DNA of 64,000 bases from Erpobdella octoculata (GCA_963978895.1 OZ022243.1:808501-872500); one strand, 5' to 3'. Positions 47,606 to 61,234 are shown, numbered from the stretch's first letter. Notes: generated by a model from the letters alone, not told the origin. Made by a program: numbers and translations.

Positions 47606-50600
47606 ATTATCGATCGAGCTCCAGTCGCGATTGCGATCGACTGTTATTATCCACGACTACCCGAAATGTGTAGAAGAGCTTGTTCTGAACTCATTAGATG
47701 CTGGAGCTACTAAAATAAAAATTCTTATAGATCTGAACGAGAAGGGATTTATAGAAGTTGTCGATGATGGAACTTCCATGTCCTATGATGAGATGCTGAT
47801 GGTTGGAGAAAGGTATACCTAATGTCCTAATAATTTTGTGTTCATGAACTGTAATTAATAAATAGATTAGTGCTAGTTTATTCCAGTTGCTTGATCATGC
47901 CTGTTAATAATTTTGTTTTACAAATTTCAACATGAGCATGTATGAGTTGTAGAATCTACAATCTAGATCTGAGGCCTGAGGCAATAACATTTCTTTCATG
48001 AATCTACAATCTAGGCGATAACATTTTTTCATGCATATACAATCTACAATCTAGGCGATAACATTTTTTCATGCATATACAATCTACAATCTAGGCGATA
48101 ACATTTTTTCCATGAATATACAATCTAGGCGATAACATTTTTTCCATGAATCTACAATTTAGGCTATAACATTTTTTTATGAATCTACAATCTAGGCGAT
48201 AACATGTTTTCATGAATATACAATATAGGCGATAACATTTTTTTCATGAATCTACAATCTAGGCGATAACATTTTTTTCATGAATCTACAATCTCGGCGA
48301 TAACATTTTTTTCATGAATCTACAATCTAGGCGATAACATTTTTTAAAATTTTGTTTGGTAATTATTTCAGGTATTGCACAAGCAAATTGTCTCAACCTT
48401 ACGACCTGCAAAGTGGAAAAAGTTTTGGTTTTCGAGGCGAATCATTGGCCAGCATCAGGGACGTCTGTGAATATCTCGAAATAAAATGTCACACCGGAAA
48501 CCATCTGATGCTCAAATCCTATCAAAACGGTCGGCTGTCAGAGTTTAAAATTTATCCGAAAACGAAGAAAAACGTCTCGAATTCAAGGACGATCGTGTCG
48601 GTTAGGAACCTGTTTCACAAACTTCCAGTCAGATGCAAGTTCTTCGATAAGATCTCCGAGTGCGATCGGATCAGAAAAAAAGTGATATCTTTAATCTTGA
48701 TAAATTCCTTCGCCTCGTTCGAACTCGAGCTGGCTTCCTCTTCGAACCGGGTCGAAAAAACTCTCAGCACGTCGGGATCGAGTTCCGTCCTCGGGGCCGT
48801 CCGGAGCGTCTTCGGCAGCCCGGTGGCTCGGAGGTTTGAAAAGTTTGAAACGTCCGGGGTCGACGGCGGTTCCCTGAAGGGGTACGTTGACTTTCGAAAC
48901 GACGTCGGGTCGTGCGTCCGCTTCCTGTACTTCAACAGGAAGATCATCGATCCGGGCGATAGACTCTACAGAATCGTCAAAAAAGAATTCGTCAAAATCG
49001 CGTTTAAATTGAATCGAGAACTAGACGGCGGAAACTCGGAGGAGGGAGTCGGAGAAAAACGAAATTTCTTTAACGGCCACAACGTGAACTGTTTCGTAAT
49101 TAATTTTATAATTAATTTTTCGGTAAAATGCTCAAAACTGGACTGTCATATGAGGCACATGCCGATCATCTTAGAGCTCGTCAGTAACTTCGCGACTCGC
49201 GTCCATCGGAAGGTCTTGGAACGCTCCGACAGACGAAACCGACCGTTTTCCAGTTTTGACGATCCGAACGAAGCCGCTGACAAGATCCTCGAAAATTTGG
49301 AGCCAGAGGTGGTTATCGACGAAGGTTGAGAATGTTTTGAAAATTTTTTTTAAAAAGTATTCATTAAATGTTAAATTTATTTTAAGTAAACAATTAGTTT
49401 CTATAAATTATGTTTTTGGATCTATGCTATTCCACATCTTGATTAAAAAAAAAATTTTTTTTACTGAGCTTAAAAAAAATAAAAAAATGTGAGGAAATGA
49501 AGTTTTTTTGGATTTGTTAATTATTTTTTCGCTTTTAAAAATCTAGTTTTTTTTTTAAATATTGCATTTATTCAGGTCCACCATCTGAAAATTGTTCCGG
49601 AGACTCAGCCGCAACGGCGGAATTGCCGAGACGTTTGGGACTTCCTTCTCCTGCTGGAACAGCAGAAGAAGATCAAAAATTTACCAACCTGAAAACGTCC
49701 GACTCAACGACAGAAAATACGAAAAACGAAATCGAACGGAGCGCGTCAAGCGATGATCGATCGAAGATCCCTGGAGAGCTGGTTTCCGAAAAATCAGCAA
49801 GACATTCAAGTCCTTTCGACACGTTCGACTATTGCGAAACTGTCAACCTCGGGCAGTCTTCGATCAGGACGGGGACGGTTATGCCCGGCGTCGAAAGCAG
49901 GCCACTCTGGATCCGAGAGGAGACGAACGTGTTTCGGAAGATTCCGACAAGGCTCAGCAAAAGGCTGACCGTATCTTCCGATCGGTCAGAGAAACAGGAC
50001 AGCTCGGTTACAGACGACTTGCAGTCTGTTCGTCGTCCGAAGTCAGATTTAGCTTCGTCGAGTTCACGTTGTTGTGCCTCATCCTGTTCTATTTTTAGAA
50101 CATCACTCGGACTGCCACGATCGCTGTCTGGTGATAAGCTGACTGATTTCAATGCTCCTCCTCCTGCCACGTCCGACGCAACGGTTCGAAGATCAAAAAG
50201 ATTGAAGATGTCGACGTTTTGTGAGAGCTCGTGTCACGAAGAGACTTCGAGGACTTGCATGACTGACGACTTGAAAACCGATTTAGACGAAGTTACCCGG
50301 AGTTACACGGACATGGTTAGTGATGATGGTGGTGGTGATGATGATGATGATGATGGTGATGATGACGATGATGATGATGATGGTGGTGGTGATGATGATG
50401 ATGATCATGTGGCTCTTTGTTTTTCTTTCGTTAATTTTCACAACATTTAATTAATTAATTAAAAATAGAATAAATTCAGTGAAATGAAAATGTGGTCTTG
50501 CAATGAAAACACGCACGTGTGTGTTTCAAAATAGTTACAGGAGGAATGGTTCTCTTCGAAAAAGTCCTTGCTTACGAAATCCACCAGGTCCCCGGTGACC

Positions 50601-53379
50601 TTCAACAAAAGCACGTTCGCCAACTTGAAGGTTGTCTGCTGATTTTTATAGAAAAAAATTTTTTTTAACTGGTTACGTAAAAATATAATACAATCTTTAT
50701 ACGAGCATGAATTGTATTGTTTTTCTTTGCACGTTAACTGCAAAGATTAAGATTTTTTTCAATATTGATAATTCAATTAAAGGTAATTTCTCTGAGGTAA
50801 TTTCACTCTGTTATGTTCAAAGGTGAAAATCAATTTTCCCATTTTTTTAAAATTTGCATCTTTTTTTCCCTTCACTCCCAGGTTATAGGTCAAGTCGACA
50901 ACAAGTTTATCGCCTGCCTGGTAAAAGGTGACTTAATGAATAATAAGTTTTTCGACAATTTTGTTGTTGTTGTTTCTCCTAGACGACTAGATGGAATAAA
51001 CCGGTGTCGCGTCTCAGCCCACGTCGGTACCGTGTGCGTGTGTAAAATTGGGCCTCTGTAATAATTTGCAGTAGATAAGTTTAAAAATATTTGTCATTTA
51101 TTATTCTTCAGTATTACTAAATGTTTGTGCTAAAAGTCTTTGGTTCAGCGCGATGGCACTGTATAAAACACAAGTCCTGATGATGTTAGTTAGTTGATGT
51201 GTCATTTTAGGGGTTCAGTCTTGTCGCGATGAAATCCAGTAATGTTGTTTATTAGTGTCGGTTTTGTGCCGTTAAAGACAATCATTTACCTTGACGGGTT
51301 GGAGTGGAGGGGTTAAGGAAAGGTTTGCAACGTGTCCACTGTATAGGTTCGTGACGGGACTACTGTAAGGTCAAACCCTGACAAAGTAAATTCAAAGTAA
51401 TGTCGTTGAATTTTGCTGTTAATTAATTATAAAAAATTTTATTAAATACACATTACTGTCATACAGACACGAAACTTCTAGTAATGATCGACCAGCACGC
51501 TGCCCACGAGAGGATCAGGCTGGAACAGCTGCTGTCGACGTGCTCGCGTAGGTCCTAAGGTTCCTTCCTAGCCAGGGTGGTGTTTTGTCGGTAGTTGTTT
51601 GTTGTGCTAGGGGATGGGTGGGTAGGGTGGGGGACTGAACAGGTGATATGTGAAGGTGGTTGGTGATAAATATCACAGAGGGGCCTGATGCAGCACCTCT
51701 TCATCAATCATACATTTTATTTTAATGACTATTTATTTTTTTCTGTCGTTTCTGAGATTTTTTTTTATGTATATAGGCCTATGTATGTATTGATAATAAA
51801 TAACTGAATAAACAAACTCGTAGTGTTCTAAGTTCTAATTCTTTTTCTTTCTTTCTTTTTTTTATTTAATTCTTATGCTGACTTGATATTAATTAACTTA
51901 ATGATTAATTAGTCTCATTGCAGTTTTGACCCCCTGTTTGCCGCCGCTTGAAGTGGAGCTGTCAAAGGAAGACGTGAACGTTCTACGGAATTCTTCTTCA
52001 ATTTTATGTTCAGTGGATTTTATTTTTAGATTTGGCGTTTCTATTTTTTTTTTTTTCTGCCGATACGATGTGACAGCCAATCGACCAACCGCCGTAGCCA
52101 GTCAATTTTTTAATGGGGGCTCAGTATACTGACAAGAGGGGCACAAAAATTTTCTGGGCGGGCTCAGTACTTGCAAGAAAGTACCCCGAGGTCCGTCCCC
52201 GCGTTCCCGTAACGACTTAGAAAATGCTAGTTTTGAATATTATAATTATTAGGTACATTATGAAAATGAAGTTAACAATTGTCAGGGCTCAAATTCGATT
52301 TAATACCAGAAAAGAATAGAATAATCATCACTAACATCCCGACATGTCTCCGTGGCAACCATCAGCACGTCAGGGTTTGCTAGTTAATAATAATAATAAT
52401 TTATTAGATGATTGATTATAATATATTATTTTTTTTCTCTAAGCATATAAAAATTAGTGTAATAAGTTGTTAAATTATTCATTTTAATGTGTTGTTAACA
52501 CAAATAATAATTGGCTTATTCTAGGAACTTCTGTATGAAGTACTCGAAGTTAGTTTTGAATTATTTTCCTCTTATTTTTTTTGTTTAATATACGTTTTAG
52601 TAAAATTAAAGATGATGCTCTTTGTTTTTTTTTCTTCAGGGACGTTAATTGGGGGGTTTAGAGGAGGACATTGTCCTTCCTGAGTTCTGAGCGGGCCCCA
52701 TGAAGCCTGAGGTAGTTTTTGACTCCCCCCCTCCTAAAGATATAAATTATACCCTTAAAATGGATTGAGAAGGGTAAAGTTGAAGCTTGAGATATCTGTT
52801 TCGCCCCTATGACGGTGAAGTGGGCCCCTTAAACCCACAATGTGGAATTTTTTTGAAAATGGCTCCGGCTAGCCCCTCCCCGGTCATCAGCTTTTCTTGG
52901 GAGGAAAAATGAAATAAGGATTTCAAAAAAAAACGAAAATTAAAGTGGCTCCTACTACCTCATCCCCCCGGTTAACAGCTTTTTTGGGAGGAGAAATAAA
53001 AAGAGGGTTTAAAAAATATAATTTTTTTGAAAATTGTAACAGAATTCCGCGACTATAGGACAAAGATTCAAGAAAGTTCCAGAATCTATCTACAAAAGAA
53101 TTTGTCAAAACGCGTGTCATGGTACTAAGTATACATTTATTGACGATTCCATCATTAAAAATTATTTAAGTAGAATTGAATTTTTTAATTTTTTTAGGCG
53201 CAGTGAAATTCGGCGACTTCCTGAAGAAAAACGAAATGAATTTAATACTAAGGGGTCTAGCGAGGTGCTCGATGCCATACCAGTGCGCCCATGGAAGACC
53301 GACAACAATACCGTTGGTACTACTAACTGCACTGTTGTCGAACAATTGTGGACGATACGTTTCGGAATATGATAGTTGA
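47598..53379 (+). CDS. MLH3: DNA mismatch repair protein MLH3
   Basis: MutL-family protein that pairs with MLH1 in nuclear mismatch repair and meiotic crossover resolution. Exons: 47598-47812, 48372-49324, 49576-50315, 50541-50630, 50882-50927, 51467-51547, 51924-(end unclear, at or before 52132), 52525-52548, 53043-53121, 53198-53379. N-terminal GHKL ATPase: CVEELVLNSLDAGA, then VVDDGTSM, then GFRGESLASI. The C-terminal endonuclease has all three metal motifs: DQHAAHERIRLE, ACHGAVKF and CAHGRP, preceded by GQVDNKFIACLV. The linker is Ser/Thr-rich, about 250 residues, far shorter than in the 1,453-residue human protein. The second Gly of the usual DNGxG motif is Ser here. The C-terminus after CAHGRPTTIPL does not resemble the usual MLH3 end, so a further exon may exist. 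The exon pattern in 51.9-53.0 kb is the least certain part. Confidence 0.9.
47985..48348. repeat. about 34-bp minisatellite in the first MLH3 intron
   Basis: About ten copies of ATGAATCTACAATCTAGGCG, ATAACATTTTTTTC ending just before the acceptor of the second MLH3 exon. Confidence 0.95.
50322..50405. repeat. (GAT)n/(GGT)n array
   Basis: Begins right after the donor of the third MLH3 exon; the Asp-rich frame is intronic. Confidence 0.93.
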
Positions 53380-55737
53380 GTCGGAGCGGTGCATACGTCC
53401 AACGGCCTTAAATAACATTAAAGCTAACAAAAAAATAGCTACTAGCGACAGCCCAAGGGATTTGCATTAAATACTGAGTACTGAGTACTACAGACAACGT
53501 GTTCAAATTGATATAAGAGCTGTACGAGATTTGCTGTGGGCGAGTTGCTGTCCGTTGAAATTTCAGTTGTAATATTTCGTAATTTCGAGTTCGATTCGAC
53601 TTCAAGCTCGTCGAAACTTCCCGTTGTAATATTTCGACTTCAAGCTCAATTGGACTACCAGATCATTTTGACTTCAAGCTCATTCGACTTCAAGCTCATT
53701 TCGACTTCAAGCTCATTTCGACTTAAGCAAAGCAGGATATTCACTCGGTGGTGTCTCTCTATAGACAATTAATCAATTTTATTTGTAAAGCGCTATTTCC
53801 GTGGCGTTCAATAGAGCACGGACGTAAACTGATTAAACAGATAAGTTTTAAGTTCACGACGGAAAACAATGAGAGAAGTTCAGAGAAGTAGAGTTAGTAA
53901 GAGCAGCAGGAAGAAATTTCCAGAGATAGAGACCAGAGTTGGAAAAAAAGCGTTTAGCAAAAGAATGCTTAACAGTAAAGATACGAAAGTGACTAAGAGA
54001 GGAAAAAAGACTTCTTCTCTTAGCCACTTTCCTATCCTGGGGATGATGGGTTATTTAGTTATTTGTTACACAAAATAAAAAAAAAATTACCCACCCCATT
54101 TTGGACTTCCCTTTTCACTAATTCTGTATTCGCCCATGCAATATGATTAAATCTTTATATCTCCTTCTTTGTACCCAGTTGCGGATCCAGAAAAATTCCT
54201 GATCAGGAATGCCCTTCCATAATTTTTTACCTTCTCTTCAAAAAACCTGATGACCAGTGATGGGTAGTCGTAAGTATTTTTCCAACGTTTTTTTTCGAAG
54301 ACTTCATCTTTCTCCTCCCAAAAAAGCTACGGTCATTTTTCCAATAACCAGGAACTAAACTCAAAACATTTAATTGATACTCTGGTGGGGAGATGCATAT
54401 CCCTATTCCTCCCGGGATCAGTTTCTGCTTGTACCTGCGCAATACATATTATAATGACGGTCTATCTGTTTGTTTGTCCGTTTATCCTTCATGCATTGCT
54501 GCACCATTCATCCCATCGTGTTTGTGCGTGTGTGTGTGTGGGCAAATTTTGCCACCCCCCGCCTGGAAAATGGTGAATTTGCATCCCTGAGGAATTTTAA
54601 AAAAGTCGTTGCTTGTTCTTGCAAATAATTTTAAACATGTCAAAAAATAGTTTTTACTGCGACAATTACACCCAGTAAAAAATGTTTTAAAGTTGTAGAA
54701 AGTTCGATTAAGTATAGACACATTAGAAAACCTTATATTATTTATATGTGGTAATTAACATTAAGTTTTGAATTATGAATTGATTGTGGATTGACTCTCA
54801 GCTAGTGAAACGCTGTAATAATTATGGAGACATTAAAAATGATTTTTTAATGCAATAAGTTTGTTTTATAGATTTTATTTTAGTCTTATTAGAAAAAATC
54901 ATAACTTCGATACTACACAAGAGCTCCATCAGGCAGATATTTTGATAAACTTGTTCTGTTTCGCTTTCGCATAATTCACCTTTTTGGGTTTTTATTTCTA
55001 AGAAAACTTGAAAAATTTACTTTTTTAAACTTTTTGAATTTTTTCTTTATTTTTTTCTCATAAGGAATTCTCATAGTGATAAAAAAAAAGAAAATTTGCA
55101 CATTCTTGGAGTTCTTGTCTCACTTTGCTGTTTTCATTTTTAGCGCACATTTTCGAAACGCCTTGACTTGTTTTGGATTCGATATTCATGACTCTAAGAC
55201 TCTGAGAAATGTCAAAAATCGATGCTGTTTTTGTGGAGGAGTTTTTGCCAACAGGTTATTAGCGAAAGATGGGGTTTCGGCGTTGCGGCTACAGAGAATA
55301 GAAACTTAATTAATTACAGTCGGTCAAAAGTCAAACGAAAGAAAAAGTTAAAAATAGTTCAGTTAAAATGGAAAAGTTCATCTGTCTGATGTGATATAAT
55401 ATGATTAATATGATGTTATTTCAACATCGTGTCAGAATCGTCTTTCACTCTAAAAGTTTTATAGAAACATCATTTGTCATCTAAATATTTTTAAAGTATT
55501 TTCTAAGAAAATAAATCTGATCTACCGTGCCAACCAGCTAGAGAAATTGACAAATTATTGAAATAATTAAATTAACTTAACGTACTCTGCTAATCTAGTA
55601 TTCTCACATCATAGAATTTTATTAACACTATTTAATTTAATTATTTTAATAATTTGTCATTTTTTTTCTAGCTGGCACTTCGGGTCAGTTGAGTAGTTAC
55701 TATACTACAAATATTTATTTTTTTCTACAATCACTAG
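53380..55737. other. interval between MLH3 and the first recognised ZW10 exon
   Basis: Should contain the ZW10 promoter and its first coding exon (roughly 10 residues, ending with one leftover base), which I could not identify. 53640-53725 has five copies of a short TTTCGACTTCAAGCTCA unit. From about 53765 a GTAAAGCGCTATTTCCGTGG stretch resembles the tail of a widespread LINE/SINE. No other gene is seen; the frame at 55076-55309 is unsupported. Confidence 0.5.
53628..53726. repeat. 17-24 bp unit, about five copies
   Basis: TTTCGACTTCAAGCTCA repeated with short spacers. Confidence 0.85.
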
Positions 55738-57438
55738 CGGCGGTTCAGCTTGAAAAAGACAACTCGACCGTCGCGACGAGACTCAACGAGCTCGTTCGGG
55801 ACACGGAAAACGTGCAGGCCGCCCTCTGGGGCTACCTCCGTCGAAAGTACGACTCCTGCGAGCCGGCGGACGACAAAGATGTCGAAACGATGAGCTTTAA
55901 AATTGAAGATTTGATTGAGAAGTCAAGATCCCTAGTGGCGGGAGAGTCTGTTGGTGTTTCGGTAGGTAGGGTTTGTTTTTACTATTTAAAAAATATTTTT
56001 ATTTTATTCTTTTTACTTTTAAAATTGTTACGTAGCTGCCCTACTTGCTGTTCAATATCGCTAGTTATTTTGGAACATTCCCTATAAATTTAAAGTTTAA
56101 AAAAAATAGTTTATAGTTCTTTACACCAGGTGTTTTAAGACTGAAATGGCTGTATGTTGGAAGCACATAAGTACTTCCTGTCGTGGATCATAATTTGATA
56201 CTTTGAAATTCTTTTTCCTCTTTTATCCTGGCTTGCAAAAACAAGGCGGAGTTATAAATTTAAAGTATTTTTTCTGCCTGTGACGACTTTGTGACAATTG
56301 AGTGTTGAACTATATGGTCACCAGTAGACATTCTCTACAGGGTTATAATTAGGAGGCGACCTTGAAAGGTCACAAGATGAGTAAGTTGTGTCCGCAATCT
56401 ACCGCTTTTCAAATCCTTTCTTACGATCCGTTTTAGTATAATTAATTAATTAATCAATCATGCCATCGTATAACTATATTAAATTGATTTGATCGATGAA
56501 CCATTGATTTGCGTTTATGATAATACAGCACAAAAAATATCCCAAACGTGGATTCGTCGACCCGACAAAGCTGGCCAAAGTCGACGCCATCCTGTCCAGC
56601 TGTCGACAGCTGCTGGCCATCGACGGAGAGGTCGCGACGTTCCGAAGGTCGAGCAGAGCCGATCGATTCCTGGAAGCAACCGATTCCTACAAGAGATTCC
56701 AAGGTAGGAGAAAATGGAAAAACTTTTGTATACTTCTTAGTTCTCGTGAAGTGTGATTGTAAAAAAAAATGTGTGTAACTGTGAATGTAATTGGTAAATA
56801 ATTATTTGTGCTTTCTGTTTTATACACAGTTGACTTTCGGTTGTATTTCTTGTTTTGTATTTTTTTTTCTTCAATTTTCATCTGCAAAATACGGTTTACA
56901 ATTTTTCCGACATTTTCGCTGTCGACATTGACTTACGAGTATCGTAATGTAGTTCGAATACGTAATTTCTTTCCTCTCGTTTCTATTTATAGATCTCGGA
57001 AATGCTCTTTACGACTCGTACACCGACGGGCCCCCTCAAGACATGACCGTCGTCATGGCTGCAGTGACCAGGGCTGTCAACGTCAGAGCAGCAATCCTCC
57101 TGACCGAGCTGAAGAAGGTGATCGATAGCTGGCGGATAAACCGGGTCGATACTGTCGGACGTTTAAATTGCATCGCGTATAAAGATACTGGTGTTTGAGT
57201 TGTTACGATTGGACGGCGATGAATAATGCTTTTATTTATGATCGCTTGAGATCACCCATCGAAAATGGCTCATTGTATGTTATTTTGCGATTGCAGTGCC
57301 ACCTAACAGCGTTATGCGAAGTTATAACATACATACATACATACATACATACATACATTCATACATACATACATTCATACATACATACATACATACATAC
57401 ATACATACATACATACATACATACATACATACATACAT

Positions 57439-57493
<55 letters not shown>

Positions 57494-57850
57494 TACATAC
57501 ATACATACATACATACATACATACATACATACATTCATACATACATACATACATACATACAGACATACATACATGCGGACATTGGAAATTATGTATGTAG
57601 ATTATGTCATTAATCAGCCTGTTTAATTTTTATAATTTGCAAATAGTTATTTTCTGTTTCGTGCATGATCTCTCTTTTTTTTTTATTTAATCATTGTGCA
57701 TTTGTTCCCGTATAAATAAATGTATTTTTATATTTATGATCAGATCTTTTGTGTAAACGTATCCTGGAGTAAGACTGTCAAAGAATCTCGATTGACCCTC
57801 CAGTGTCCCACGGTTATATCATTTTTTTTCTTCAAAATACATGTGATGTG

Positions 57851-57882
<32 letters not shown>

Positions 57883-60800
57883 GACAAAATCTTATTTTTT
57901 TAATACGTGTGATGTGCATATATTATATATATATTTTATGACAAAATCTTTTTTTCAATGGCTCAACATTTAGGCAGAAAACAAGAAAAGTTGGATGGAG
58001 GTCTTGTTGAGCCTGGAGAAACTGGACGCCCTCGAACCGCTCCTGGACCGTTTCTTCTCCGACCTGATGGCCCACTTCGTCCGTCCGATGATGGAGCTGC
58101 CGCCGGATTCTCTGGGCGTGTTTCCCTCCTGCGACTTCGTCCTCAAGTGCCAGACTTCCCTGGCGACGGAGGAGAAAGTTCCGGCCGTCCCCGCTAAGGA
58201 CGACCTGTGGAAAAAGTTTTGCCTGTTCTGCTCCCTTCTGGATTTCCTCCAGGACAAGTTGAGGGGGTCTCTGACGGACGACGGGGCGTTCTCCCTGGCC
58301 GAGCGTCTCGGTTCGCGGGGACGCGGCCGGAAGCTGTTCCGGTACGTCGTCGGCCGCGTGACGTCTTCCGGGGTCGCGGCGGACGCGCCGTGCGACGCCA
58401 GGAGGTGCCTGGAAGGCATAAAGATGGTCGTCAACAGCAACCACCAGCTGAAGTTCATCAAAGGTTTGTTTTAAGACGTAAAATTGGAACGCAAACTTTG
58501 TCCGGGTCGTAAATGCTGATTTGGTTTCTCCGCCCTCAGCCGATGAACTGGAAGAGCTGGTTGCAGAGATAGACGGACTGCTGACCAGGCCGAGCGTTTA
58601 TTCGTCGGTTCTGTCCCGAGCGCTCTCGTTGGTCAAAGAAAACCTCCACTTCGTCGTGCCTTCCGGCGTGTCTTCCGGGCCCGACGCTGATGAGTCATTC
58701 CTTTCCGGTCGTACGGAAGCGAGCGCGGCCTGCGAGGCGATGCCGTCACCTTATTGGATGCTCTTCGAGTCTCTGGAGAAATGTCTTCCGGATGAATTGA
58801 AGTTTCCTGATTGCTGTCTCAGGTAGTTTTTACATACTTTTACTTAACTTGACTTCGAACTATTTATTGTCTATGCTAATATGCTCGTTGTTTATGTAAC
58901 AAATGATCACTTGAATAGTGTGAAAATATAAAAGTGTGTTTTTAAAAAACTTTGTTTTTTGCTTCACTTGTTTAATTGTCGACTCAATTTCACTTCTCTT
59001 CTTGCCCGAACAGCATTCCAGGCAGGAAACTAGTCGACCTCCTGTATGACGCGCTGGAAGCACGATCGCCTTCCCTCGACGGGAACACGACCGCGGCGGA
59101 CGCGGCGCTTGGCGGCAGCTTCTACGACGTCACCAAGTCGTTTTCCGCGGCTCGCCCAAAGGCCGGCGTGCGCACCTTGCGGGTGATGAACAAGTCCAGT
59201 CCGGAAGAAGTGGCGTCGACCTTCAAGTGCGTCAGACAAGTTGCGGAGCTGTTCCTGGAAAGTGTCCCCGTCCTCCACGACAAGGACATCAAAGAAAATC
59301 CGTTAATAGCAGGTTAGCTTGTAGTGTGATGTTCGCGACACGTCACAGGTGTATCCGTTAATCCGTTAAATTTTTCCGACTCCGTTTCAATCGCATCAGC
59401 CGTTCACCACAACGACTGTCTCTACCTGGCCCATCACCTGATGCTCCTCGAGAGTCACGTGAGGCCGCCGAAACTGGTGATCAGGTCGAGAAAGAATTCG
59501 GCAAACACCACCAGGCAGCCCGCCTACGTCGAACCTCCCACGCTCCCCCTCGGCACGGGCTTCGTCGATCTTCAATTCGCTCTGAAAAAGTGCGGCGTAA
59601 AGTCGTTGGCCGGCTTTCTAGGCCGGAAGCGGAAAGAATTTTCCGATCTGTTGGCAAAGAACTTCGGACTGGAAGGTGGGTTGTTTGTTTTCTTACTCGT
59701 CTGATAATAAGAAATTCGAACCTTAAAAGAGGGGATCTAGAAAAGGTTGGTCGGTGGTTTTTTCTTTTTTAGACCCAGCCCGGTCATCTTTTTAAGTGAC
59801 TGACACCCTATCTATCTGTTTGTTGAAAATGTTATCGAAGCGTAAAAAATTCAAAATTATATGTGTACTCGTGTAAAAAAAAGATCGGCGTGTGAACGTA
59901 AAAAAACTCGTACTAGAAAATGTCGATTTATTATTTAATTAACGGGAAAATCGTAAAGTATTAAAAAAAATAATTTTAATCTCTCGACCCGCCACCGACG
60001 ACCAGAGTTTCTCTTGCTCGAAAAAGTTCCGACTCTTCAGATTTTTCGTATAATTTTTTTTACGTTTATCAGTCCAATAAAAAACACAATGACCGCATTT
60101 TCGTCTCGTAGAAAACGGAGAAGTTTCGACTTGCCGCGACGTCGCAAACTCGCTTCGGAGCATCGAAGATCAGCTGAGCTACTTGAAGAAGATCTGGACC
60201 TCGGTCCTGCCCGCTGCGACCCTCAACAAGGCCCTGGGTTTGTTTTTGGTTTAATATTTTGATATTTTCCTCTTCTTCTTTATTCTGATTTTTAATAGCA
60301 AACTTACTTAGGACTATCGGATGTGTTACACCACTGACTCGCTAATCCAAACTGTTTGTTCTACTAACTTCCAAGGCAATCAAATGCTTTTTCTAGAAAT
60401 AATTTTTTGTTTATGGAATCTTTTGTGTTATCTGATAGTAGTAATTTATTGTAGCATATTTCAACTTGTGCAGGTTCTCTCGTTGACAAGGTTATCGAAA
60501 GCACGGTCGAACAGTGCATATTTGGTCGGGGGCATAACAAGCCCGCTGCCGCAGCAGAGGCTCGTGGACAAAAGAAGGGCGTGCCCCCCTCGCTCCTGAT
60601 TCTTGCTCGTCTTCACTTCACCTTCATCGGGGAGCGAATCGTTCCGTCCTTGTTTCCCATGCCCTCGAAGCGGGGAGCTCTGACGGAAGATTTAGAGAAG
60701 ACCGAAGTCCTCTTGAAAAATATTCCCAAATGGGGAAAATTACGGGAGATACATTTCGTTCTCGAACCGCTGCTCAGCTCGAAAAGAGTTCTGGCTCGAT

Positions 60801-60946
60801 GGGGTGCGAAAGACCCCAAGAGTGGCACTTTTTCCTGCAACCCGGCCGTTATCGGTAACGTCTTGCCGGCCTCAGAAGCCAGGGCTTTTGCACTGCTCGC
60901 ATTTCAAGGCCGTGAACTCCAAGACGTGCTGGAGCTGATTAATTGA
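55738..60946 (+). CDS. ZW10: centromere/kinetochore protein ZW10 (first coding exon missing)
   Basis: ZW10 is part of the Rod-ZW10-Zwilch complex that recruits dynein and checkpoint proteins to kinetochores, and of the NRZ tether between Golgi vesicles and the ER. Exons: 55738-55961, 56529-56703, 56993-57117, 57974-58463, 58540-58822, 59014-59312, 59400-59675, 60112-60237, 60474-60946. All phases agree and give about 823 residues to TGA (human 779). The N-terminal exon (VQLEKDNSTVATRLNELV) is helical, as in the RINT1/ZW10 N-domain. The best match to the family is AVHHNDCLYLAHHLMLLE; also LSYLKKIWTSVLP and the C-terminal IPKWGKLREIHFVLEPLL with ARAFALLAFQ. The first exon listed begins with two bases of a split codon, so a short upstream exon with the ATG is required. 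Coding exons are clearly more GC-rich than the introns. Confidence 0.9.
56108..56290. repeat. dispersed repeat, copy 2 (partner at 45035)
   Basis: Same family and orientation as the copy in the PHKA intron; lies in the ZW10 intron between its first two listed exons. Confidence 0.8.
57328..57572. repeat. (CATA)n/(CA)n array
   Basis: About 140 bp of ACAT tetranucleotides with rare ACATTCAT variants, a central (CA)n, and more ACAT. In the ZW10 intron between the exons at 56993 and 57974. Confidence 0.98.
57840..57950. repeat. duplicated ACATGTGATGTGCATATA segment
   Basis: GTGATGTGCATATATATATA ... ATGACAAAATCTT occurs twice (about 57842 and 57909) just upstream of the acceptor at 57974. Confidence 0.85.
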
Positions 60947-61234
60947 TTTACTGATTGTACAGATTGATTTGATGTTGTGAAATTAATTAAGTTATTCCGC
61001 CAGTTTCGATTCTGTGTTTTCGTTTGTGTGTGTTCTTAATATGCGGTGTGCAGCTCGATCGGTAGGTGGCGAGGCGGTGTTGCCGATCACAGAAGTCTTT
61101 TCTTGTATGTGTGTGTGTGTGTGTGTGTGTAATCAATAATCAAACTCACCTCTGCCATTGACAACACCACCTTGCTTTTGTGCTAATGTTCTCTTGCCGA
61201 CCATCGCTATAAAGGAAGGACTAGCAGTTTCTGG
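60947..61234. other. 3' region of ZW10
   Basis: No further gene. A short (TG)n is at 61108-61130. No clear AATAAA follows closely, so the polyadenylation site is not placed. Confidence 0.4.

Noticed and set aside
55689..55737. Extension of ZW10 upstream to a local start
   Set aside because: The open frame begins without an ATG and runs through a pyrimidine-rich acceptor tract, so the true start must be in an upstream exon.
57195..57626. Thr-His-Tyr-Ile repeat frames
   Set aside because: Translation of the (CATA)n array within a ZW10 intron.
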